The notes beneath the pieces were generated by a model. It did not search any database. It was not told the DNA's origin and saw only the letters and a list, made by a program, of their open reading frames with translations. Positions 6,574-11,709 of a stretch of 11,709 nt of DNA are shown in pieces. This DNA is from an uncultured bacterium. GTDB taxonomy: Bacteria > Cyanobacteriota > Vampirovibrionia > Gastranaerophilales > Gastranaerophilaceae. The position numbers were made by a program, and so were the translations under genes. The stretch lies in contig USGC01000040.1 in the NCBI GenBank assembly GCA_900554095.1, forward strand, positions 1 to 11,709, read 5' to 3'. The number at the start of each line of letters is the position of its first letter. Within the stretch, counting starts at the first letter, position 1.

Positions 6574-7413
6574 TCAATAAATGCTGAAAAATATTAAGGT
6601 TGCGGCTCCGACAATAAGGCAGTACCAGCCAAAAATCGCAAGCGAAAATTTAGAAACAAATTTCAGGAAATATTTTATACATAAATAACCGACAATACCT
6701 GAAACAATTGTTCCAGCGATAATCGCTGCCCAGTTATACGTAAGAGCTTCTGTCAAATCGATTTTTATAAAAGGATAAACCATTGAAGCCCCAAGTATTA
6801 TTGGAATAGACAGCAAGAACGAATACCTTGCTGCTGTAAGTCTGTCTAAGCCTGTGAATAACCCGGTTGCAATTGTCCATCCCGAACGAGAAAATCCCGG
6901 TAATACCGCTATACCTTGAGCAAGTGCGATTAGTATGGAACTTTTTAAATCAACTTCTGATTTTTGCGGCTTTTTCTTGGAAAGATACTCGCTTAAAAAT
7001 AGCACAAAACCTGTGATAATAAGCAATCCCCCGACAATTGCCGGTGAATATACCAGTTTTTCAGCAACTTCATTCAAAGGAAGCGCCAGTGCAATTGTTA
7101 TTATTGTGCCCAAAATTATATACAAGCCGAGTTTTGCGTTGTGTTCAGAATAATCTTTTGTTTTTATTGCTTTGAAAAGGGCTTTGATTATATCTGAAAT
7201 CTCTTTCCTAAAGAAGATTAAAACAGCTATCAAAGTGCCAAAGTGAAGCATTATATCAAAAAACACTTCTTCATTTGAATGCTGAACAATTTCTAACCCT
7301 TTAAACACTTTATAAAAGTTTGACGTGAAAACCAGGTGAGCCGAGCTTGATATCGGTAAAAATTCGCTCAACCCCTGAACTATTCCCATTAAAACCGCTT
7401 GTATTAAATTCAT
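6574..7413 (-). CDS. uppP: Undecaprenyl-diphosphatase
   Basis: Integral membrane phosphatase of the BacA/UppP family. It dephosphorylates undecaprenyl diphosphate so the lipid carrier can be reused for peptidoglycan and other envelope polymers; loss or gain of this activity affects bacitracin tolerance in known systems. Seen: the first catalytic motif QGLSEFLPISSSAH (13-26) with the conserved Glu17 and His26, and the second motif PGFSRSG (172-178) with Arg177 region, in a 279-residue protein with about eight hydrophobic segments, as usual for the family. The ATG at 7411-7413 lies three bases after the queD stop, and its GAGGAA Shine-Dalgarno is inside the end of queD. Last gene of the kdsD-kdsC-queD-uppP operon. 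Confidence 0.97.
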   Translation of the reverse strand: MNLIQAVLMGIVQGLSEFLPISSSAHLVFTSNFYKVFKGLEIVQHSNEEVFFDIMLHFGTLIAVLIFFRKEISDIIKALFKAIKTKDYSEHNAKLGLYIILGTIITIALALPLNEVAEKLVYSPAIVGGLLIITGFVLFLSEYLSKKKPQKSEVDLKSSILIALAQGIAVLPGFSRSGWTIATGLFTGLDRLTAARYSFLLSIPIILGASMVYPFIKIDLTEALTYNWAAIIAGTIVSGIVGYLCIKYFLKFVSKFSLAIFGWYCLIVGAATLIFFSIY

Positions 7414-7416
7414 TTT

Positions 7417-7782
7417 CTAAATTTCCTCTTCATAATAACTAGCGCAAGACGTTTGAGTTTCCCAAACAGAAATTTTGCTCAATTGAACAATTTTTTCTTT
7501 AAGTTTTGAATATATAAATGCGGCAATCATTTCAGAAGACGGGCTTTCGTTATGGAATTCCTCAAGCTCATTAATATCTTTGTGATCAAGCATGTCCAAA
7601 ACAGCATTAAGCTCTTTTTTTAAAACTTTATAATCAATTAAAATATTGCTCTTGTCAAGAGTTTCGCCTTTTACAAAGGCTTCTACCATCCAGTTATGTC
7701 CATGCTGGTTTTCGCATTCACCGTCGTAGTTTAATAAGTGGTGTGCTGCTGAAAAAAATGCTTGCGTTTTTATTTCGTACAT
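7417..7782 (-). CDS. queD: 6-carboxy-5,6,7,8-tetrahydropterin synthase / PTPS family
   Basis: Converts 7,8-dihydroneopterin triphosphate to 6-carboxytetrahydropterin, the first dedicated step to the preQ0 precursor of queuosine. 121 residues, the usual QueD length. Zinc ligands His14 (in SAAHHL) and the CxxxHGH motif (Cys23, His27, His29) are visible, with the catalytic His in LDHKDIN (His67) and the conserved Glu108 in VWET. The Cys spacing is that of bacterial QueD rather than eukaryotic biopterin PTPS, and the SPSSEM stretch (80-85) replaces the common NPTAE. The ATG is preceded by GGAGG four bases upstream. No other queuosine gene is in the window; its place among envelope genes probably reflects operon convenience. 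Confidence 0.92.
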   Translation of the reverse strand: MYEIKTQAFFSAAHHLLNYDGECENQHGHNWMVEAFVKGETLDKSNILIDYKVLKKELNAVLDMLDHKDINELEEFHNESPSSEMIAAFIYSKLKEKIVQLSKISVWETQTSCASYYEEEI

Positions 7783-7791
7783 TAATCCTCC

Positions 7792-7803
7792 CCGCTAAAG
7801 CGG
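7792..7803 (-). promoter_or_regulatory. Small hairpin touching the queD Shine-Dalgarno
   Basis: CCGC and GCGG form a 4-bp all-GC stem with a 4-base loop in the 25-base kdsC-queD gap. The queD GGAGG (7787-7791) begins at the next base. Such a hairpin could stabilise or hinder ribosome entry; no U-tract follows, so it is not a terminator. Confidence 0.3.
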
Positions 7804-7807
7804 TATT

Positions 7808-8293
7808 TTAGCTGTTATAAATCAAATCACAAAATTCTCTGACGGCACCTCGGCCCCCGTTTTTTGTACAAATTAAATGTACAACTTTTTTCACTTCATC
7901 AACGGCATCGGCCGGGCATGCTGCAAGTCCTGCTTTTTCGAGAATGCATATGTCAGGCAGGTCATCGCCTATGTATGCAACTTCTTCAAAATTAATGTTA
8001 TATTTTTCCATAATTTTTGATAGCGTCTCGATTTTATTTTTTGAGCCTTGGTGAAGCTCTTGGATTTTTATAATTTCAGCGCGGTGTGCAACTGTTGGGT
8101 TGTCGCGTGCTGTAATTATGCAGGTAATAATGCCTTTTTCGTGAAGTCTTACCGCCCCTAAGCCGTCTTTTGCATTGAATGTTTTCAATTCATTTCCGTT
8201 TTCGTCAAAAGTTAGGCTGCCGTCTGTCATGACGCCGTCTACATCAAAGGCTGCCAGTTTAATCTTTTTGGCTCTCTTTTTTAAATCCTGCAT
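7808..8293 (-). CDS. kdsC: 3-deoxy-D-manno-octulosonate 8-phosphate phosphatase
   Basis: HAD-superfamily phosphatase that releases phosphate from KDO-8-phosphate to give KDO, the sugar linking lipid A to the core of lipopolysaccharide. At 161 residues it matches the cap-less KdsC family. Seen: motif I DVDGVMTDG with nucleophile Asp17 and Asp19, the FNAKDG stretch (39-44), motif II TARDN (61-65), a Lys in GSKNK (83-87), motif IV GDDLPD (109-114) and the family C-terminus GGRGAVRE (146-153). Its ATG overlaps the kdsD stop by one base (TAATG) and lacks a strong Shine-Dalgarno of its own, so it is translationally coupled to kdsD, the next enzyme in the same pathway. Confidence 0.96.
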   Translation of the reverse strand: MQDLKKRAKKIKLAAFDVDGVMTDGSLTFDENGNELKTFNAKDGLGAVRLHEKGIITCIITARDNPTVAHRAEIIKIQELHQGSKNKIETLSKIMEKYNINFEEVAYIGDDLPDICILEKAGLAACPADAVDEVKKVVHLICTKNGGRGAVREFCDLIYNS

Positions 8294-9276
8294 TATGCAA
8301 CACCGGCTTTCAAAAGGTCATGAATGTGTATAACGCCGATTGGTTTGTTTGTTTCGTCTACAACTGCAAGTGCTGTAATTGAATATTTTTCCATTAAATT
8401 CAGCGCGCTTGCACCGTAATCTTTTGCAGAAATTCTTTTCGGCTCTTTTGTCATAACGTCTTTGATTAATATTGAAGATGTGTTGGTATATTTTAAAAGT
8501 GTGCGTCTTATGTCTCCGTCTGTCATTACGCCGGTTAAAATTCCGTTATCATCCACTATCATTGCCATGCCGAGTTTGTATTCTGTAATTTTTTCGATTA
8601 CATCTGTAAATTTTTCATTTTCTTTTGCAATCGGCAATCTGTCGCCTGTAATCATTAAATCTGAAACTCTGTATAAAAATCCTTTGCCGAGTGCTCCTGA
8701 CGGATGGAATACAAGAAAGTCTTCTTCTGAAAAACCTCTTTTTTCAAGAAGGCAAACGGCTAAAGCATCACCCATCGCAAGAGTTGCTGTAGTGGAGGCG
8801 GTAGGTGCTTTGTTTAATGGACAAGCTTCTCTTTCAACTGAAATGTCCAGGGTAACATCAGAGGCATTTGACAATGTTGAATTTAAATTTCCTGTCATGC
8901 CAATCATTGTTACGCCAAATCTCTTAATTAGAGGTAAAAGATTTAAAAGCTCTTGAGTTTCACCGCTGTTTGAAATTGCAATGATTACGTCGTTTCTTGT
9001 GATAATTCCGGAATCGCCGTGGGTGCTTTCTGCCGGGTGAAGAAAGTATGAAGGTGTTCCGGTTGAAGATAAAGTAGCTGCTATTTTTCTTCCTATAAGG
9101 CCTGATTTACCCATTCCGGTAACTATTACTCTGCCTTTACAGTTGTACAAATATTCTACAGCTTTGTCAAATTCTTCGCCAATATTATTTTTTAATCTCA
9201 AAATAGAATTAGCTTCTATTGTTAAAACTTCTTTTGCTAAATCATTAATGTTTTTTGTAGTTAATGTCATACTCAT
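8293..9276 (-). CDS. kdsD: Arabinose-5-phosphate isomerase (KDO pathway)
   Basis: Interconverts ribulose-5-phosphate and arabinose-5-phosphate, the first step of KDO synthesis. 327 residues with the usual three domains: an SIS domain (about 30-200) containing GMGKSG, the SNSGET sugar-phosphate loop (residues 103-108) and FHPSGALG, then two CBS domains (about 205-262 and 271-326) with VMTDGDIRR and DVMTKEP. The start chosen is the ATG at 9274-9276, with GGAGG five bases upstream; a TTG at 9286-9288 would place that Shine-Dalgarno inside the gene. First gene of the kdsD-kdsC-queD-uppP operon. Linkage to kdsC supports KdsD rather than a GutQ-type paralogue. KdsA and KdsB must be encoded elsewhere if the pathway is complete. 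Confidence 0.95.
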   Translation of the reverse strand: MSMTLTTKNINDLAKEVLTIEANSILRLKNNIGEEFDKAVEYLYNCKGRVIVTGMGKSGLIGRKIAATLSSTGTPSYFLHPAESTHGDSGIITRNDVIIAISNSGETQELLNLLPLIKRFGVTMIGMTGNLNSTLSNASDVTLDISVEREACPLNKAPTASTTATLAMGDALAVCLLEKRGFSEEDFLVFHPSGALGKGFLYRVSDLMITGDRLPIAKENEKFTDVIEKITEYKLGMAMIVDDNGILTGVMTDGDIRRTLLKYTNTSSILIKDVMTKEPKRISAKDYGASALNLMEKYSITALAVVDETNKPIGVIHIHDLLKAGVA

Positions 9277-9298
9277 ACCTGCCTCCAATTTCTATTTG

Positions 9299-9327
9299 AT
9301 TATACTATAAAATACTTTAAATGTATT
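9299..9327 (-). promoter_or_regulatory. Promoter of the kdsD operon
   Basis: A perfect TATAAT (9299-9304) on the minus strand lies 22 bases before the kdsD ATG. At 17 bases' spacing the -35 would be the weak AATACA (9322-9327). The 102-base gap to the divergent small gene must hold promoters for both directions. Confidence 0.55.
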
Positions 9328-9335
9328 AAACTTTG

Positions 9336-9378
9336 TATAAATATTAAAACAAAACTTTAACTTTCCGTAAAATAATTT
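9336..9378 (+). promoter_or_regulatory. Candidate -10 boxes for the STAS-like gene
   Basis: TATAAA (9336-9341) would give a leader of about 30 bases, but that leader contains no Shine-Dalgarno. TAAAAT (9368-9373) ends five bases before the ATG and would give an essentially leaderless mRNA. Neither has a good -35. Confidence 0.25.
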
Positions 9379-9639
9379 ATGGAAAGATTAAATTTAAATA
9401 GTACAAATCCATTTAAGCTTGAAGAGACCATAAAAAATTACATCAAATCCAGCCGCTCTGCTGAGATAGAAATCGATTTATCTTCACTTAATATAATAGA
9501 TTCAGTAAAAGTATTAGTTTTATCATCGGCATATCATTACACAAAACACCCGGATGGAAAGTTAAAATGCCATACATCTTCCGGCGAGATTAAATCCCTC
9601 ATTGCGCCGTTTGCTATGCAAAATCTTGAACTTGTTTAA
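9379..9639 (+). CDS. Small STAS-like domain protein
   Basis: 86 residues, soluble, no membrane segment or signal peptide. The pattern of a strand (EIEIDLSSL, 29-37), a loop INIIDS-like segment (NIIDS, 38-42), a helix (43-56), a second strand (KLKCHTS, 61-67) and a helix (69-79) matches the core of STAS/anti-anti-sigma domains, where the loop usually reads DSSG. Here it reads DSVK: the first Ser (Ser42) remains but the usual second Ser and Gly are missing, so regulatory phosphorylation as in SpoIIAA is doubtful. It is shorter than typical STAS domains (about 100 residues), lacking the first strands. It starts 102 bases from the divergent kdsD and 74 bases before the permease gene. No Shine-Dalgarno precedes its ATG. 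Family call is tentative. Confidence 0.6.
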   Translation: MERLNLNSTNPFKLEETIKNYIKSSRSAEIEIDLSSLNIIDSVKVLVLSSAYHYTKHPDGKLKCHTSSGEIKSLIAPFAMQNLELV

Positions 9640-9684
9640 AAGTAATTTTACATTCGCTTATGTTTGTAATAGCATGAAATAGAA

Positions 9685-9708
9685 ATTTTATAATAAAATC
9701 AAGGGAGG
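9685..9708 (+). promoter_or_regulatory. Permease gene -10 region, palindrome and strong ribosome-binding site
   Basis: TATAAT (9689-9694) sits inside the palindrome ATTTTAT-A-ATAAAAT (9685-9699); the best -35, TTGTAA (9664-9669), is at a poor 19-base spacing. GGGAGG (9703-9708) lies five bases before the ATG at 9714, the strongest Shine-Dalgarno in the AT-rich part of the window. A -10 this close would leave a very short leader that starts at or near the Shine-Dalgarno, so the promoter is uncertain; the ribosome-binding site is not. Confidence 0.45.
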
Positions 9709-9713
9709 TATAA

Positions 9714-11039
9714 ATGGAATTTCTGTTGAATGCGGTACAAGCACACAGCATAGCTATTTCTGCCGGAATTTTGCTTGTTGCATATGTTTTTATCGCACTT
9801 GAAAAAATCCCGAAAGTAACAATTGCGCTTTTAGGTGCGGCAATAACAATTCTTTTGGGTTTGGTCAGCCAGACCAAATTAGTTGATGGAGGAATTAATC
9901 CGCATTATTTTATAAATTTTGTAGATTTTAATGTAATTTTCCTTCTTGTATCAATGATGATTATTGTAAGTATTGCAACCAGAAGCGGCATGTTTAACTG
10001 GATTGCCAATGAGCTTTTAAAATTAACTAAGGGGCATCCTATTGCGATTTTATTTGCACTGGGGCTGTTTACGGCCGTAACGTCAGCATTTTTGGATAAT
10101 GTTACGACCGTAATCCTGATTATGCCTGTAACATTTTTCATTGCTAAAAAGCTTGATGTTAATCCTATTCCGTATTTAATGACTGAAATATTTTCATCAA
10201 ATATCGGCGGTACTGCAACATTAATAGGCGACCCGCCAAACATTATTATCGGAAGCGCAGCAGGTTTATCATTTATGGATTTCGTGTTTGAATTAACTCC
10301 GATAATTACAGTAATTTTATTGGTTGTATTGTCAGTGCTTTTATTCTTCTTTAAAAAAGATCTGGTTACTTCTGAGGAAAAAATGGCAGAAGTTGTAAAG
10401 CTTGACAATTCCAAAACAATTACTGATTATCCTTTAATGATTAGAAGCGCAATTGTTTTGATTTTAGTAATTTTAGGCTTTATGCTTCATGATGTTACGC
10501 ATATTGAAACCTGTGTTACTGCAATGTTAGGTGCAAGCTTCTTGTTACTATTTGAAAAACCTAAAGATATTCTTTGCGATGTTGAATGGAATACAATTTT
10601 CTTTTTCATCGGTTTGTTCATAATCATCGGTGGTGTTGAAGCATCAGGCGGGATTGCTTTGATGGCTAAGTGGATATTGAATGTTACACAAGGATCACAA
10701 AGTGCAACAGCAATGCTGATACTTTGGGCTTCTGGTTTTATATCTGGTATAATTGATAATATTCCTTACACCGCAACTATGACGCCAATGTTATTAGAGA
10801 TAAGAAACGTTATGGGGGCAGAATATACACTTCCATTGTGGTGGTGCTTGTCATTAGGTGCTTGCCTTGGCGGCAACATGACAATTATTGGTGCAGCAGC
10901 CAACGTTATTGTATCAGAAACCGCTGCACATAAAGGTCATCCTATTTCATTTATGAGATTTATGAAATATGGTGTCATGGTTATGGCAATTTCTTTAATC
11001 TTCAGCTCAATTTATATTTGGCTTAGATTTCTTCATTAA
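9714..11039 (+). CDS. ArsB/NhaD-family ion or anion permease
   Basis: 441-residue inner-membrane transporter of the ion transporter superfamily, with roughly 10-11 membrane segments. The two inverted halves each carry the expected re-entrant motif pair: SAFLDNVTTV (124-133) with GGTATLIGDPPN (165-176), then SGIIDNIPYT (344-353) with LGGNMTIIGAAAN (385-397). The Asp-Asn pairs (129-130 and 348-349) and the TLIGDPPN loop are hallmarks shared by ArsB, NhaD, citrate carriers and the P-protein group. A charged loop near 214-238 links the halves. Possible substrates are Na+/H+, arsenite or an organic anion; no ars regulator or arsenate reductase is nearby, so arsenic resistance is not supported and no symbol is given. 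The start is clear from a strong Shine-Dalgarno. A hairpin about 29 bases past the stop ends the transcript. Confidence 0.9.
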   Translation: MEFLLNAVQAHSIAISAGILLVAYVFIALEKIPKVTIALLGAAITILLGLVSQTKLVDGGINPHYFINFVDFNVIFLLVSMMIIVSIATRSGMFNWIANELLKLTKGHPIAILFALGLFTAVTSAFLDNVTTVILIMPVTFFIAKKLDVNPIPYLMTEIFSSNIGGTATLIGDPPNIIIGSAAGLSFMDFVFELTPIITVILLVVLSVLLFFFKKDLVTSEEKMAEVVKLDNSKTITDYPLMIRSAIVLILVILGFMLHDVTHIETCVTAMLGASFLLLFEKPKDILCDVEWNTIFFFIGLFIIIGGVEASGGIALMAKWILNVTQGSQSATAMLILWASGFISGIIDNIPYTATMTPMLLEIRNVMGAEYTLPLWWCLSLGACLGGNMTIIGAAANVIVSETAAHKGHPISFMRFMKYGVMVMAISLIFSSIYIWLRFLH

Positions 11040-11060
11040 TGTAGTTTATCCAACTGCATA

Positions 11061-11089
11061 TTGATTTAAAAACTCCTTTTTGTTATATT
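11061..11089 (+). promoter_or_regulatory. Promoter of the dehydrogenase gene, inside the terminator
   Basis: TTGATT (11061-11066) and TATATT (11084-11089) are spaced by exactly 17 bases. Transcription should begin near 11096, in the loop of the hairpin at 11068-11117. Transcripts from this promoter would lack the 5' arm and so keep the ribosome-binding site free. Confidence 0.65.
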
Positions 11090-11118
11090 GCATGCGCAAG
11101 TACAAAAAGGAGTTTTTT
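11068..11118 (+). terminator. Terminator of the permease gene; 3' arm carries the next Shine-Dalgarno
   Basis: A perfect 16-bp inverted repeat, AAAAACTCCTTTTTGT (11068-11083) and ACAAAAAGGAGTTTTT (11102-11117), ends in a run of six T. The 18-base loop contains a small TTGC/GCAA stem (11088-11091, 11096-11099). AAGGAG at 11107-11112, nine bases before the dehydrogenase ATG, lies within the 3' arm, so any read-through RNA would have this site base-paired. Confidence 0.82.
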
Positions 11119-11121
11119 ACT

Positions 11122-11709
11122 ATGAATAAAATTATATTTTTCGATGTTCAGGATTATGAGAAAGATTGTATAAAAGATTTTGTTGAAGGCAAGTACGATT
11201 ATTCATTTGTTGAAACGCCATTGAACAATCTATATACACCCAATGATTTTGAAAAAAATGCGGAAATTATTTCATGCTTTACGACCTCAAGGGTTACGAG
11301 AGAAGTTATTGACAAATTTCCAAACTTAAAACTGATAGCCCTTCGCTCAGTCGGGTTTAACCATATTGATATAGAATACGCAAAAGAAAAAGGCATTGCG
11401 GTTGAAAATACGCCGAATTACGGTAACAAAACAGTTGCAGAATTTGCCTTTGCATTGCTTTTGGATGTTGCAAGAAAAGTTACGCGATCATATCTGGACT
11501 TAAGACAAAGTTTGATAAATCCAATGAACACAATAGGAGAAGAACTTTTTGATAAAACTATTGGTATTGTTGGGCTTGGTGCAATAGGTTCTGAGATGGC
11601 CCGTCTTGCGCATGGTTTTGGGTTGAAGATTTTAGCCTATGATTTATATCCAAAAAAAGAATTAGAACAATGTTACAACGTCAAATATACGGATTTTGAT
11701 TTTCTTGTC
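11122..11709 (+). CDS. D-isomer-specific 2-hydroxyacid dehydrogenase, 5' part only
   Basis: NAD-dependent reduction of a 2-oxoacid to a D-2-hydroxyacid, cytoplasmic. The 196 codons visible run off the window edge; full members have about 320-340. Seen: the N-terminal catalytic domain with RSVGFNHIDI (75-84) and ENTPNYGNKTVAE (95-107), typical of this family, and the Rossmann motif GLGAIG (151-156) followed by an acidic residue at the end of the second strand (Asp174 in AYDLYP), indicating NAD rather than NADP. The catalytic Arg, Glu and His lie in the missing part. The sequence is most like fermentative D-lactate dehydrogenase types, but phosphoglycerate or other hydroxyacid dehydrogenases are not excluded. 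ATG follows AAGGAG with nine bases spacing. It has its own promoter, nested in the preceding terminator. Confidence 0.92.
   Translation, partial: MNKIIFFDVQDYEKDCIKDFVEGKYDYSFVETPLNNLYTPNDFEKNAEIISCFTTSRVTREVIDKFPNLKLIALRSVGFNHIDIEYAKEKGIAVENTPNYGNKTVAEFAFALLLDVARKVTRSYLDLRQSLINPMNTIGEELFDKTIGIVGLGAIGSEMARLAHGFGLKILAYDLYPKKELEQCYNVKYTDFDFLV

Noticed and set aside
7792..7803. GC hairpin between kdsC and queD as a terminator
   Set aside because: The stem is only 4 bp and is followed by a Shine-Dalgarno, not a U-tract.
9277..9288. TTG start adding four residues to KdsD
   Set aside because: GGAGG lies inside the extension and is spaced correctly for the ATG at 9276.
9614..9877. Leftward 87-codon frame across the gap before the permease
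   Set aside because: It overlaps both the STAS-like gene end and the permease start, has no family signal and no ribosome site.
9905..10414. Leftward 169-codon frame
   Set aside because: Antisense shadow of the permease gene, whose transmembrane and motif content is unambiguous.
9714..11039. Arsenic resistance operon
   Set aside because: The permease is of the broad ArsB/NhaD group, and no arsR, arsC or arsA is adjacent.

Overview
The window holds an AT-rich bacterial chromosome segment (about 612-11709) joined to a short GC-rich end (1 to about 606). The AT-rich part carries Gram-negative envelope genes: KDO synthesis (kdsD, kdsC) and undecaprenyl carrier recycling (uppP). It also has panD, queD, an ArsB/NhaD-type permease, a GH13-like glycosidase and two large unrecognised membrane proteins. 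Low GC, KDO genes and long anonymous membrane proteins would fit a gut Gastranaerophilales/Vampirovibrionia-type genome. That placement is an inference; other AT-rich didermal bacteria are not excluded.

Layout. 1-606: 5' part of a GC-rich cysK reading leftwards, with a consensus sigma70 promoter, a possible operator and a possible leader peptide. About 606-612: sharp composition change, either an assembly join or a transfer boundary. 640-996: panD, leftwards. 1064-1086: terminator. 6471 to 1108: a tightly coupled leftward operon encoding a 341-aa membrane protein, an 868-aa membrane protein and a GH13-like protein. The two membrane proteins look like paralogues with the same frame, but one has the loop between its last two membrane segments expanded from about 50 to about 600 residues. 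9276 to 6574: leftward operon kdsD-kdsC-queD-uppP. 9379-9639: small STAS-like protein, rightwards. 9714-11039: ArsB/NhaD-family permease. 11061-11124: a compact control region in which a promoter is nested inside a terminator hairpin whose 3' arm carries the next gene's Shine-Dalgarno. 11122 to the end: 5' part of a D-2-hydroxyacid dehydrogenase.

How the genes fit together. kdsD and kdsC supply two steps of KDO formation for lipopolysaccharide, and uppP recycles the lipid carrier used by peptidoglycan and O-antigen synthesis, so that operon is mainly an envelope operon with queD (queuosine) as passenger. The most interesting unexplained unit is the three-gene operon at 1108-6471. Its stop/start overlaps (ATGA, and TAA one base before ATG) imply coupled synthesis of two related membrane proteins and a carbohydrate-active enzyme whose catalytic motifs are partly atypical. 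No tRNA, rRNA, CRISPR array or insertion sequence was recognised.
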